Below, piece after piece: positions 8,728-17,534 of a DNA stretch of 64,000 nt. A model generated the notes under the pieces. That model worked only from the letters and a program-made list of their open reading frames with translations, was not told the DNA's origin and searched no databases. This DNA comes from Aureimonas psammosilenae. GTDB lineage: Bacteria; Pseudomonadota; Alphaproteobacteria; Rhizobiales; Rhizobiaceae. The stretch is taken from positions 124,001 through 188,000 of the forward strand of contig NZ_WEZG01000001.1 of assembly GCF_009176975.1 (NCBI RefSeq), given 5' to 3'. A program made the position numbers and the translations under genes. The number at the start of each line of letters is the position of its first letter. Position 1 is the first letter of the stretch.

Positions 8728-9551
8728 TCCACGGCCATATCGACTTCGTGTCACGGGCCCGCGTCGAAGGATGGATCGCGTCCCGGCGCGTCGCCTTGAC
8801 GGGCGCGCGGGTTCTCGCCTTCGTGGACGAGACCTGCATCGGCGGCGGCACGGTGGATCTGTTCCGCCAGGATCTCGCCGATGCGGGCTTCGGCGAAGGC
8901 AAGGTCGGCTTCCGCTTCCCCATCGCGCCCGAGCCTTGGCACGACACCCGCGTTCTCGACGTGCGGTTGGAGGGCGGCAGCCTGATCCTGAAGCAGGCGC
9001 GCACCTGTCTCGTGTCGCGGGAAAGCGTCGGCGAGGACCGCCGCCGGCAGGGCAGGGACGCGGCCTCGCTCGGCTGGATGTTGGCGCGCGGCTGGATTGC
9101 CCAAACGCAACACGATGCCCTGCGCACCCTGTCGGAGTTCGGCGTGCGCGAGCAGCGCCTTCATTTCCGGGCTCCCGCCTCCGATACGGCGGCACGTTGC
9201 GAGGAAGCGGCGCTCGCCGCCGCCGAGATCCTGGAGATGCACATGCTCCAGCCGGTGGAGCTGGAAATCCGCGAAGGCCTGCGCCCCGCCGACCTCGAAC
9301 CTCTGCGCCGCGAGTTGCGGGACGCCTTTCCCCACGTTCCTCCCGTCATCGGGTTTTGGGCGAAGGGGGAAACGCGCGTCCAAGTGGTGGAAGGCGCGCA
9401 TCTGCCGGGCGCCCCGCTCGCGCCCGGCGGCGGGCTCGAATACTCCTTCGGCGGCGCGCAGCTTCTGATGCTCGACCTCGACGGGCGCTACGACTTTGCG
9501 GCGACTGGTGGCACCTTCGCTGCCTTCGTGCCGGTGAGGCCGCAAGCGTGA
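8724..9551 (+). CDS. Uncharacterised protein, paralog B of the RTX island
   Basis: A 275-residue protein that starts at an ATGA overlap with the glycosyltransferase before it. It is a full-length paralog of the 274-residue protein at 4471: same N-terminal GWI motif, same DLADAG.G.G..GF.FPI block at residues about 50-68, same central helix region, and same EG.H...LLMLD segment near the C-terminus. Spacing is conserved but many other residues differ, so the duplication is not recent. There is no signal peptide or transmembrane helix. The gene is followed after 7 bases by a SapC-family gene. The two copies bracket the 699-residue protein and the first glycosyltransferase, which suggests a duplicated accessory subunit. 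Function unknown. Confidence 0.8.
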   Translation: MIHGHIDFVSRARVEGWIASRRVALTGARVLAFVDETCIGGGTVDLFRQDLADAGFGEGKVGFRFPIAPEPWHDTRVLDVRLEGGSLILKQARTCLVSRESVGEDRRRQGRDAASLGWMLARGWIAQTQHDALRTLSEFGVREQRLHFRAPASDTAARCEEAALAAAEILEMHMLQPVELEIREGLRPADLEPLRRELRDAFPHVPPVIGFWAKGETRVQVVEGAHLPGAPLAPGGGLEYSFGGAQLLMLDLDGRYDFAATGGTFAAFVPVRPQA

Positions 9552-9558
9552 GCGCGCC

Positions 9559-10293
9559 ATGATCGGGGAAAGCCCGCAGGCGCTGACCGGGGAGGCGATG
9601 GCCTCGCGGATCTATTCGCCCTTCGCTTATCCCGTGCCGCGCCGCGCCCGCGTCGTGCCGGTTGTGTCCATCGAGGCCGAGCGGCTGGCCGGCACCTTTC
9701 CGCTCGTTTGGCGGCGCGGGGCGAACGGGGCCGAACTCGTCGCCTTGCGCTCGCTTCTGGAGGACGGCTCCGGCTTTCCGCCCGGCGCGGATCGCTCCTT
9801 GAGCCATCTGCCGCTGGCGCTTCAGGCCTATCCTTTCGTGTTTTCCGGCGACACAGCGCTTGCGCCCACCGGCAATTCGCGCCTTCTCGACGCCGCGCTC
9901 GCCGACGAGCCGAGCGATGTCGGCGCGGCGGTGGCGGGGCCGGACGGGCGCTTGTCGCGCGGGGCCGAGCTTCGCCTTCGCGCGCTGTCCCTATTCGAGC
10001 GCGACTTCGCGGCGACCGCCGCCATCGGCAACGCGCTCGCTGCCGAGAACCTTCTCGAGCCCTGGCCGCTCGAATTCGATCTCGGCGGCGGCCAGAAATG
10101 CGACGTGCCGGATCTTCTGGTCGTCGCGCCGAGCGCCTTCGAAACACCGCGCCTCGCCCCCGTTCTCGCGCGGCTGGGCGCGCCGGCGGCAAGGCTCGTC
10201 GGTTTCCATCGCTTGTCCCTGTTTCGCGCAGGCGTACTCTTGGGCGCGGCGCGACAGGCGATGAAGACCGCCATCGAGCGGGCGCGGCCATGA
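9559..10293 (+). CDS. SapC family protein (first copy)
   Basis: A 244-residue protein matching the SapC family (Pfam PF07277), named from the S-layer locus of Campylobacter fetus and often found next to type I exporters of surface proteins. Recognisable features are FPLVWRRGANG..ELVAL at residues about 47-63, the LP.ALQAYPFVFSG strand-helix at about 86-99 (family form LP.YLRRYPF), and the C-terminal LLEPWPLEFDLGG (family form L..P..F.F..G). No signal peptide. The molecular role of SapC is not established; the name reflects genetic linkage to S-layer secretion. Here it stands immediately before a second SapC-like gene and 4.2 kb before an RTX exporter, which fits that linkage. The start ATG at 9559 is 7 bases after the previous stop. 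Confidence 0.85.
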   Translation: MIGESPQALTGEAMASRIYSPFAYPVPRRARVVPVVSIEAERLAGTFPLVWRRGANGAELVALRSLLEDGSGFPPGADRSLSHLPLALQAYPFVFSGDTALAPTGNSRLLDAALADEPSDVGAAVAGPDGRLSRGAELRLRALSLFERDFAATAAIGNALAAENLLEPWPLEFDLGGGQKCDVPDLLVVAPSAFETPRLAPVLARLGAPAARLVGFHRLSLFRAGVLLGAARQAMKTAIERARP

Positions 10294-11153
10294 ACGTCCT
10301 GCCGCTCGCCAGCCTCGCCGAGTGCCGCATCGGGCCGCTCGACCGCTTCGGCTTCGCGCCCGGTCTCGGCTTCGCGGCCTTGAACGACACCGAATATCTT
10401 CTGAGCGCCCATCACCTGCCGCTCGCCGTGCGGATGGAGGGCGCCGCGCCGCGCCTCGGGGCCGTGCTCGATCCCGCCTTTCTCGCCCGCCCCCAGGTGG
10501 ACAAGGAAGGACGTTGGCAGGCGGCCTATCTGCCGATCGCCTTGCGCCTTTGGCCTTTCGCGCTGAGCCCGCGCACCGGTCGCCCCATCGACGAAATCGA
10601 CGTTTTTGCCGGTTCCACCCGGATCGGCAAGAGCGGCGCGCCGATCTGCCTCGATCCCGAAGCCGGCACGCTTTCGCCCGACATGGCGGCGATCCGCAAC
10701 ACGCTTGCCATGCTGCGGGACGGCGGCGCGCGCCTGACGAAAGCGCTCGACCTCCTGCGCATCGCCGGCGTGCTCGCGCCCTTGACGGGGGAGGGCGGCG
10801 AGCCTTCCGCTTTCCTTTCCGTCGATCCCACCCGGTTCGGGGCGCTTCGAGCCGAGGCTGTCGCTGCGCTCGGCGGCGCGTCCTTTCTGCCGCTCGATCT
10901 GGCTTCCGCCCTCCTTTTCTCGCGCCGCAACCTCGCTCCCGAACGCCTGCCGCGCGCCGATGCCGTCCCGGCGGGTCTGCCGGCGGAGCCCGCGGCCCCG
11001 CGCGGCGACCCGATGGACTTCATGTTCGCCAATCTGGAGGTGATGGATTTCGCCCTCGACGGCAGCGATCTCTTCGACGGCGACGAGGGGATCGACTGGC
11101 AGGATCTCGCGCCGCCCCCGCCGCCGAGCCCGCTGGAGGGCCTGCGCCCATGA
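10290..11153 (+). CDS. SapC-like protein (second copy)
   Basis: A 287-residue protein starting at an ATGA overlap with the first SapC gene. It follows the same plan: FGFAPGLGFAALNDTEYLLS at the start, HHLPLAVRMEGAAPRLGAVL, then the diagnostic AAYLPIALRLWPFALS (about residues 84-99), and a short LRIAGVLAPL segment corresponding to the L..P of the family. It differs by a C-terminal extension of about 60 residues, first Pro/Ala-rich, then strongly acidic (LDGSDLFDGDEGIDWQDLAP) and ending in a poly-Pro stretch. An acidic tail could bind calcium or a basic partner. Tandem SapC genes suggest a heteromeric complex. Assignment rests on motif reading; its divergence from the first copy is considerable. 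Confidence 0.75.
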   Translation: MNVLPLASLAECRIGPLDRFGFAPGLGFAALNDTEYLLSAHHLPLAVRMEGAAPRLGAVLDPAFLARPQVDKEGRWQAAYLPIALRLWPFALSPRTGRPIDEIDVFAGSTRIGKSGAPICLDPEAGTLSPDMAAIRNTLAMLRDGGARLTKALDLLRIAGVLAPLTGEGGEPSAFLSVDPTRFGALRAEAVAALGGASFLPLDLASALLFSRRNLAPERLPRADAVPAGLPAEPAAPRGDPMDFMFANLEVMDFALDGSDLFDGDEGIDWQDLAPPPPPSPLEGLRP

Positions 11154-11794
11154 GCGCGCGCGCCGTTCTGAACGTCGGCAGCGGGCCGCCCGGCGCCAAC
11201 CGCCTTCATGCCGCCTTCCGTAAGGACGGCTGGCGCGAGGTGCGGCTCGACATCGACCCGTCCGTCGAGCCCGACGTCGTGTCCGACATGACCGACATGA
11301 GAGGCAAGGTCGCCGATGCGAGCTTCGACGCACTTTGGTCCTCGCACAATATCGAGCATCTGGCGGCCCATGACGTGGCGAAAGCGCTCGGTGAATGGAC
11401 GCGCGTCCTGGCGGATGACGGTTTCGCGCTCGTCACCTGTCCCGATATCGAGGCGGTGGCGCGTCTCGTGGTCGAGAAGGGGCTCGACGCCGTCGCCTAC
11501 CAGTCGCCGGCCGGTCTCATCACCGCGCGCGACATGCTCTGGGGCCACGGCGCGTCGATCGCGGCCGGCCACGGCTTCATGGCGCATCGCACCGGCTTTT
11601 GCGCGCAATCGCTCGGGGAAGCGGCGCTGGACGCCGGGTTCGCCGAGGTGCGCGTCGCCAAGACCCCCTTCGCGCTCTGGGCGCTCTGCCTGATGCCCGA
11701 TGCCGATGCGCGGCGGATCGAGGCCTTGTTCACCGACACGCCCGAAGGCGCGCTGTTCTGCGAGGAGCCGGCCGGCGCGCCGGCGCTCCCGTGA
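11150..11794 (+). CDS. Class I SAM-dependent methyltransferase
   Basis: A 214-residue protein with the Rossmann methyltransferase order: motif I VLNVGSGPPGANRLH at residues 6-20, an acidic residue after the second strand (VRLDIDPSVEPD), the motif IV region SFDALWSSHNIEHL, and DDGFALVTCPD for strand 5. The SSHNIEHL form is typical of methyltransferases found in polysaccharide and glycosylation clusters. ATGA overlaps join it to the SapC-like gene before it, and a GTGA overlap to the glycosyltransferase after it. It probably methylates a sugar or a terminal group of the glycan made by this cluster, which can cap chain growth. Substrate not determinable from sequence. Confidence 0.85.
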   Translation: MSARAVLNVGSGPPGANRLHAAFRKDGWREVRLDIDPSVEPDVVSDMTDMRGKVADASFDALWSSHNIEHLAAHDVAKALGEWTRVLADDGFALVTCPDIEAVARLVVEKGLDAVAYQSPAGLITARDMLWGHGASIAAGHGFMAHRTGFCAQSLGEAALDAGFAEVRVAKTPFALWALCLMPDADARRIEALFTDTPEGALFCEEPAGAPALP

Positions 11795-13047
11795 AGTACC
11801 TCTTCGTCCACAACAACTTTCCCGCGCAGTTCCGGCATGTGGCGGCGTATCTGGCGAGCGATCCGGGCAACGAGGTGCGGGCGGTCGGCGCAGATTCCGC
11901 GCGGCCCTTGAAGGGTGTCGTTCTCCATCGTTATTCGCTGAGCCCCGCCAGCATCGCCGGGACGCATCCTTTCGCGCGCCGCTTCGATCTGGAATGCCGG
12001 CGCGCCGAACAGGTGCTCTATGTCGCCACCATGCTCGGCGAGACCGGCTTCGTGCCGGATGTGGTCGTCGTCCATTCCGGCTGGGGCGAGGCGCTGCCCT
12101 TGCGCGCGGCCTTTCCGCAGGCGCGCATCGTCAACTATTGCGAATATTTCTACCGCCCGCACGATTCCGACGTGAATTTCGACCGCGAGTTTCCGGGCCT
12201 CGGCGTCGACGGGCTGGCCGCGCTCCAGGCGCGCAACGCGTCGAGCCTTCTGGCGCTCGCCGATTGCGACGCCGCCATCGCCCCGACGCTTTGGCAGCGC
12301 TCGACATTTCCGGCGGAGTTTTCGGCCAAGATCGACGTCGTCCACGAGGGCGTCGACACCGAGCTCGTGGCCCCCGATCCGAACGCCACCTGTCGCCTCG
12401 ACGACGGCCGCGTGGTGTCGCGCGAGGACGAGATCGTCACCTTCGTCGCGCGCAATCTCGAACCCTTGCGCGGCTACCACACCTTCATGCGCGCGCTTCC
12501 CGAACTGATGCGCGCCCGGCCACACGCGCGGGTCGTGGTGGTCGGCGGCTTCGGCACGTCCTATGGCCAGCGCCCGCCCGGCAACCAGACCTGGCACCGC
12601 ATCTTCCTGGACGAGGTGGCGGAAAGGATCGACCTGTCGCGCATCCACTTCCTCGGCCATCTGCCCTATGCCGACTATCTCGACGTGCTGCGTGTCTCCT
12701 CTGCCCACGTCTACCTCACCTATCCCTTCGTTCTGTCATGGTCGTGTCTCGAAGCCATGGCGGCGGGCTGCGTGATGGTCGCCTCCGACACCGCGCCGGT
12801 GCGCGAGGTGATCGACGCCGAGACGGGCATTCTCGTGCCCTTCGGGGCGCATCGGCGCATCGCGGAGACTTTGATCGAGGTGCTTTCCGATCCCGGCCGC
12901 CATGCGGACATAGGCAAACGCGCGCGGGCGCGGATCGTGTCGCGCTACGACTTGAAGACCGTCTGCCTGCCGCGCGCCACGGCCCTTCTTTCGGGGGGTG
13001 CAAGGCCCGAACCCCCTCCCGTGCCAGGCCTGCCCTTCTTCGGGTGA
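11791..13047 (+). CDS. Family 4 glycosyltransferase (second of three)
   Basis: A 418-residue GT-B glycosyltransferase beginning with GTG at 11791 inside a GTGA overlap. The N-terminus MKYLFVHNNFPAQFRHVAAY is the typical start of a GT4 subgroup in which a DUF-type N-terminal domain precedes the donor domain. Further marks are VVVHSGWGEALPLRAAFP, the centre IDVVHEGVDTELV, the donor-side GFGTSYGQRP, FLGHLPYADYLDVLRVS and the E-containing loop SCLEAMAAGCVMVASDTAPV. It is not close to the other two glycosyltransferases of the island, so a different linkage or sugar is likely. About 100 bases without a gene follow, including an AT-rich patch at 13060-13085. Confidence 0.9.
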   Translation: MKYLFVHNNFPAQFRHVAAYLASDPGNEVRAVGADSARPLKGVVLHRYSLSPASIAGTHPFARRFDLECRRAEQVLYVATMLGETGFVPDVVVVHSGWGEALPLRAAFPQARIVNYCEYFYRPHDSDVNFDREFPGLGVDGLAALQARNASSLLALADCDAAIAPTLWQRSTFPAEFSAKIDVVHEGVDTELVAPDPNATCRLDDGRVVSREDEIVTFVARNLEPLRGYHTFMRALPELMRARPHARVVVVGGFGTSYGQRPPGNQTWHRIFLDEVAERIDLSRIHFLGHLPYADYLDVLRVSSAHVYLTYPFVLSWSCLEAMAAGCVMVASDTAPVREVIDAETGILVPFGAHRRIAETLIEVLSDPGRHADIGKRARARIVSRYDLKTVCLPRATALLSGGARPEPPPVPGLPFFG

Positions 13048-13147
13048 AGCCGGTCGATCCATTCAAATTTAATCGTTTTTTGCGAGCCTCTGGCTTGAGC
13101 CGGCTCACTGAGCCCGGCCGATGCTCCCCGACAAGGTTCCTCGTTCG

Positions 13148-14281
13148 ATGCGCGCAGCACTGGTGAAATATTCGGGACGGCGCTTGAACAAGCACGAGGC
13201 CGTCTGGTTCGATATGCCGTTCCGCTCGACGCTGGAAACCTACTACAATACCGGCGATATCTGCGTTTACGACTCCACCCTTCGCATCGTGGACTACGAG
13301 GACGGGCATATCCTCAATATCGATGAGCCGGTGACGGAAGAAGCGGTGAAGCGCTTCAAGGCGACTTGCGATTTCGTTCTCCTGCGCGGCTCGAACTACA
13401 TCCACGAGCACATGGACTGGGGCCATTTTCTCGAATGGATCGAGGCGCTCGACCTGCCGGTGCTCTGCATCGGCGTGGGAGCCCAGGCCGAACAGGAGAG
13501 GCCCATCGTCCTGCCGCAGGAAAACCGGCGCGTTTGGCAGGCCATCGCCGACCGCTCGCCGGCTATCGGCGTGCGCGGCGCTTTTTCCGCCGAAACGCTG
13601 CACCGCAACGGCATCCACAACATCGAGATCGTCGGCTGCCCCTCCATGTTCCGGGGCCTCGAACGGGAACTGAAGCTGACCCACGCCGCGAACGGCCCGA
13701 AGCGCGTCACCTTCTCGCTTCGTCGCGAGGTGGATTCGAACTACGCCGTCGATCCCGCCCGCTTTGCGCTCACGCAGAAGCGCATCATCGCCAAGCTCGC
13801 GCTCGTGTCCGACCTTTATCTGTCCTGCCATGGCGAGCCGGAAGAAAAGGCCTTTTTCTTCAAGGCCCCGAAACACATGGAAGCGGCCGCCGCCAAGCTG
13901 GTGGCGGAAGGCTGGTTCGACGAAACCACGGGGCGCACGCTTCGTGATCTTTACGAGAGCCGCCTTTATTACGTCGGCGCGCCCGGCGACTACGACGTCT
14001 ACGCGCCCCAGTTCGACGCCGCGCTCGGCTACCGAGTCCATGCCGTGCTGCCGGCGGTTGCGGTCGGCGTTCCGGGCGTTCTCTTCTCCTACGACACGCG
14101 TTCCAAGGAACTGGCCGAGACCTTCGACCTGCCGATCTACACGCCGGAGGAGTTCGAGCGCCAAACGCTGGCCGACGCCTTCGCGCCCTCCCGCTTCAAC
14201 CGCTTCCAGAGCCTTTTCACCGAGCGCTACGACCGGATGAAGGCCTTTATCGAGAAGAACGGCGTCAAGACGCGGATGTGA
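13148..14281 (+). CDS. Polysaccharide pyruvyl transferase family protein
   Basis: A 377-residue protein resembling the polysaccharide pyruvyl transferase / CsaB family (Pfam PF04230). Visible elements are DFVLLRGSNYIHEHMDWG near residue 80, the strand LPVLCIGVGAQAEQERPI, AIGVRGAFSAETLHRNGI (RG..S...L family motif), IEIVGCPSMF, RVTFSLRREVD and GYRVHAVLPAVAVGVPGVLF (the family R.H...A...G.P motif). Members transfer pyruvate from phosphoenolpyruvate to sugars of secreted polysaccharides; in Gram-positives the ketal anchors S-layer proteins. The start at 13148 is preferred to 13121 because AAGG lies 11 bases before it, whereas nothing useful precedes the earlier ATG. A link between pyruvylation and surface attachment of the RTX protein is attractive but unproven. 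Confidence 0.82.
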   Translation: MRAALVKYSGRRLNKHEAVWFDMPFRSTLETYYNTGDICVYDSTLRIVDYEDGHILNIDEPVTEEAVKRFKATCDFVLLRGSNYIHEHMDWGHFLEWIEALDLPVLCIGVGAQAEQERPIVLPQENRRVWQAIADRSPAIGVRGAFSAETLHRNGIHNIEIVGCPSMFRGLERELKLTHAANGPKRVTFSLRREVDSNYAVDPARFALTQKRIIAKLALVSDLYLSCHGEPEEKAFFFKAPKHMEAAAAKLVAEGWFDETTGRTLRDLYESRLYYVGAPGDYDVYAPQFDAALGYRVHAVLPAVAVGVPGVLFSYDTRSKELAETFDLPIYTPEEFERQTLADAFAPSRFNRFQSLFTERYDRMKAFIEKNGVKTRM

Positions 14282-14469
14282 TCCTTCCCTAACCCGACCT
14301 TTACCCGGACCTGTCAAAATCGACGGGAAGGGAGATCGGCATCGCGTCCGGCACTCCCGTGACTGGAAAAGGATGCCGAGCGGGTGCGGGACGGCGCGAA
14401 GCACGAGGGCAGCGGAAGGACGGGCGCCATGCGCCGGCCTTCGGGTGCCCGCGCGCGTCGGCAGGCCCC

Positions 14470-16215
14470 ATGAAGCCGATCGCCTCCTCGCCGCTCGTCG
14501 CCTTGTTTCGCGACTTCTCCTACGGCTACGCGGCGCTGCTCGGCTTCGGCTTCTTCCTGCCCTTCCTTTACATGGCGATGTCCTTCATCCCCATGGGCAT
14601 CATGGAGCGCGTCGGCACGAGCCGCAACGCGTCCACGCTCATCACCCTCATCATCATCGCGACCGTCGTCACGGTCACCTACACGCTTCTGGAAGTCGTG
14701 CGCGCGGAAGTCCTGGAGCGCATGGGAACGGTGATCGACCAGAAGCTGACGCGCATCTGCTTTGACGCCTTCAACCGCGAGAAGAAGGGCTCGGGCGGCA
14801 CGCCGGCGCAGGCGCTGGCCGATCTCCACACCACACGCCGCTTCCTGTGCGGCCCCTCGCTCTCGGCCCTGATCGACGCCTTCTGGTCGCCGATCTTCGT
14901 GATCGTGATGTTCGTGATCAGCCCGATCTTCGGCGTCCTGATCCTCGCCTTCCTCGCCTTCTTCGGCCTCGCATCGGTCGCCACCCATTATGTCGCGGCG
15001 GGGCACATGAAGCACGCCCAGCGCCTCGATATGGAGGCCAACGAATTCGGCCTCGCCGTGGCGCGCAACGCCGAAACGCTGCGCGTCATGGGCATGCTGC
15101 CGTTTCTCACCGATCGCTGGTACGCCCTTCACCGCGACGGCCTCGGCTGGCGCGCCGCCGCCCAGCACCGTGCCTCGCGCCTCGGCCTCATCCCGCGCAT
15201 GGTGCAGAACGGGCAGATGATCATCGTCTACGGGCTCGGCGGCTTCCTGTTTCTCAACAACGAGATCCATATCGGCGTTTTGTTCGTGGTTCTGATGATG
15301 ATGATGCGCGCGCAGGGGCCGCTGCAGCACATCATCACCAACTGGAGTTCCATCCAGTCCTTCTGGCTCGCCGCCAAGCGCCTCGACGGGCTCTTGCGCT
15401 CGGTGGAAGGGGCGACGGCGCATCTGACCCTGCCGGCTCCGCGCGGCAGCCTCGTCGTGTCGCGCCTCGTCGGCGGCCCGCCGGACACGGAAAAGCCGGT
15501 GGTCAACGACGTGTCCTTCACGCTCCATCCGGGGCGCATCCTGGGCGTGGTCGGCCCGAGCGGAGCGGGCAAGAGCTGCCTGTCGCGCCTCGTCACCGGC
15601 ATCTGGAGGCCGAAACGCGGCTCCGTCGTGTTCGGCGAACAGGACCTGTCCCACTGGAACCAGGACGAACTCGGCCGCCATATCGGCTACGTGCCGCAGG
15701 ACGTGGAATTTCTGCCCGGCACGGTGGCCGAGAACATCGCGCGCTTCGATCCGGCAGCCACCAGCGAGCGGATCATCGCCGCCGTGGAACTCGCCGGCAT
15801 CCACGACATCGTTCGCACCCTCCCGAACGGCTACGCGACGCGCCTGGGCGTTGGCGGCCATACGCTGTCGGGAGGTCAAAGGCAGCGCCTCGCGCTCGCT
15901 CGCGCGGTTTACGGCGAGCCGCGCCTCGTGGTCCTTGACGAGCCGAACTCCAATCTCGACGCGAGCGCCGAGCAGGTGCTCGGCCGCGCCATGCAGGGCC
16001 TGCGCGACCGGGGCGCGGCGGTGATCGTCGTGTCGCACCGCATCAGCCTTCTCGGCTTCTGCGACGATCTCCTCGTTCTTCACGAGGGCGCGGTGCAGGC
16101 CATCGGTGCGCGCGAGCAGATTTTCAACCGCCTGCCGCGCCTGCGCAATCCCGTGGCCCCGCCCGCGCCGCCGGTTCTGAACCTCGAAGCGGTCGCCGGG
16201 GCCGCGATGCGATGA
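14470..16215 (+). CDS. Type I secretion ABC transporter (PrtD/RsaD type)
   Basis: A 581-residue half-size ABC exporter: about six membrane helices in residues 20-310, then the ATPase. Walker A GPSGAGKS is at 362-369, signature LSGGQ at 466-470, Walker B LVVLDEP at 486-492 (here with the extra Pro and N in DEPNSNLD) and the switch His at about 523 in VVSHR. No C39 peptidase or C39-like domain precedes the membrane part, as in PrtD/RsaD exporters of RTX proteins without leader. Length fits that family. ATG 14470 (MKPIASSPLV) is preferred over a GTG at 14359, whose extension is basic and unlike the family. The stop overlaps the adaptor start by ATGA. The outer-membrane TolC partner is not in this window. 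Confidence 0.93.
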   Translation: MKPIASSPLVALFRDFSYGYAALLGFGFFLPFLYMAMSFIPMGIMERVGTSRNASTLITLIIIATVVTVTYTLLEVVRAEVLERMGTVIDQKLTRICFDAFNREKKGSGGTPAQALADLHTTRRFLCGPSLSALIDAFWSPIFVIVMFVISPIFGVLILAFLAFFGLASVATHYVAAGHMKHAQRLDMEANEFGLAVARNAETLRVMGMLPFLTDRWYALHRDGLGWRAAAQHRASRLGLIPRMVQNGQMIIVYGLGGFLFLNNEIHIGVLFVVLMMMMRAQGPLQHIITNWSSIQSFWLAAKRLDGLLRSVEGATAHLTLPAPRGSLVVSRLVGGPPDTEKPVVNDVSFTLHPGRILGVVGPSGAGKSCLSRLVTGIWRPKRGSVVFGEQDLSHWNQDELGRHIGYVPQDVEFLPGTVAENIARFDPAATSERIIAAVELAGIHDIVRTLPNGYATRLGVGGHTLSGGQRQRLALARAVYGEPRLVVLDEPNSNLDASAEQVLGRAMQGLRDRGAAVIVVSHRISLLGFCDDLLVLHEGAVQAIGAREQIFNRLPRLRNPVAPPAPPVLNLEAVAGAAMR

Positions 16216-17534
16216 GCGTCGCCCTGACCCTTGCCGAAGCGCCGCCGCTTCGCACCGACTGGCGGGCCTCGCTGCGGCTCGGCTATATCGTCCTTTTCCT
16301 GTCGGTCGGGCTCGGCGGCGGCTGGGCGGCCTTCGCCCATGTCGACGCGGCGGTGGTGGTGAACGGCACCTTTGCCGTGGAAACCAACCGCAAGACCGTC
16401 CAGCATCTGGAAGGCGGCATCGTTTCCGACATCCTGGTGCGCGACGGCGACCGGGTGGAGGCCGGCCAGACGCTGATCCGCCTCGACACGACGCGCATCG
16501 AGGCCGCCGCCGCCAATGCCGCGAAAGCGCTGGCCGGAGCGCTCGCCACGGAAGCGCGCCATACCGCGCAGCGCGACGTGAAGGATTACATGGTCGTGCC
16601 GGCGGAAGCCGAGGCGCTCCTCAGCGGCTATGCGCCGGACGCCATCGAGGACAATCACCGCGAGTTCGAGTCGCGCCGGCAGGTCATGGCGGGCTCGATC
16701 GAGCTTCTCGAGGCGCAGGCCAAGCAGGCGAAGAACGAGATCGCGCAAACGCGCCTCGATCTCCAATCGGCCGCCGACCAGATGCGAAGCGTCGACAAGG
16801 AACTGGCGAGCGTGCGCCCGCTTCTCGCCAAGGGCCTCGTCGCCCTGTCGCGCGTCACGACGCTGGAGCGGCAGAAGGCGCAGTACGAGGGGCAGATCAA
16901 GAAAGCGCGCAACGACGCGATCAAGGGTGAGGACAAGATCGCCGAGCTGGAACTCAGAAAGCTCGCGGTGCGGAAAGACTACCAGCAGGAAGCGGCCAAC
17001 GCGCTGGTGGACACCGGCCGGCAGGTCGCCAACTTCCGCGAACAGCGCCAGGTCGCCCTCGACCAGCTTTCGCGCACCGACATCCGCTCGCCCGTTGCCG
17101 GCACCGTGCAGGAAATGCGCGTCTTCACCGTCGGCGGCGTGATCCGGCCGGGCGAGCCGATCTTGGACGTCGTGCCGGAATCTGACGCCCTCGCCATCCG
17201 CGCCAAGATCACGCCCACCGACATCGACCGCATCCACGAGGGCATGGCGGTGGATATCAATCTCGGCAACCTCATGAAGTACCGCCGCGAGAAGGTGTCG
17301 GGCCGCTTGCGCTTCGTGTCGCGCGACGTGGTGAGCGAAGCAGGCCGCGCGACGCCGCCGGCCTTCACCATCGAGGTCGTTCTCGACCCGGCCTCGATCC
17401 CCGAGGACGTGCGGCCGAAGCTCGTCGCCGGCATGGAGGCGACCGTGATCCTGCCGACCAAGGGCCGCACGGTTCTTCAGTACCTCACCGCGCCGATCCT
17501 CGAGAATTTCGAGGAATCCTTGCGCGAGCGATGA
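16212..17534 (+). CDS. HlyD/PrtE-type membrane fusion protein
   Basis: The 440-residue periplasmic adaptor of the type I secretion system. It has a short cytoplasmic N-terminus, one membrane helix at residues about 22-42, the lipoyl-half motif VQHLEGGIVSDILVRDGD near 60-77, a long coiled coil with about 200 residues rich in Ala/Glu/Lys/Arg (about 100-280), the returning lipoyl half IRSPVAGTVQEMRVFTVGG and a C-terminal beta-barrel ending VILPTKGRTVLQYL. This is the PrtE/HlyD architecture with the usual length of about 440. ATGA overlaps join it to the ABC gene and to the following glycosyltransferase, so export and glycosylation genes are translated from one message. Confidence 0.93.
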   Translation: MSVALTLAEAPPLRTDWRASLRLGYIVLFLSVGLGGGWAAFAHVDAAVVVNGTFAVETNRKTVQHLEGGIVSDILVRDGDRVEAGQTLIRLDTTRIEAAAANAAKALAGALATEARHTAQRDVKDYMVVPAEAEALLSGYAPDAIEDNHREFESRRQVMAGSIELLEAQAKQAKNEIAQTRLDLQSAADQMRSVDKELASVRPLLAKGLVALSRVTTLERQKAQYEGQIKKARNDAIKGEDKIAELELRKLAVRKDYQQEAANALVDTGRQVANFREQRQVALDQLSRTDIRSPVAGTVQEMRVFTVGGVIRPGEPILDVVPESDALAIRAKITPTDIDRIHEGMAVDINLGNLMKYRREKVSGRLRFVSRDVVSEAGRATPPAFTIEVVLDPASIPEDVRPKLVAGMEATVILPTKGRTVLQYLTAPILENFEESLRER

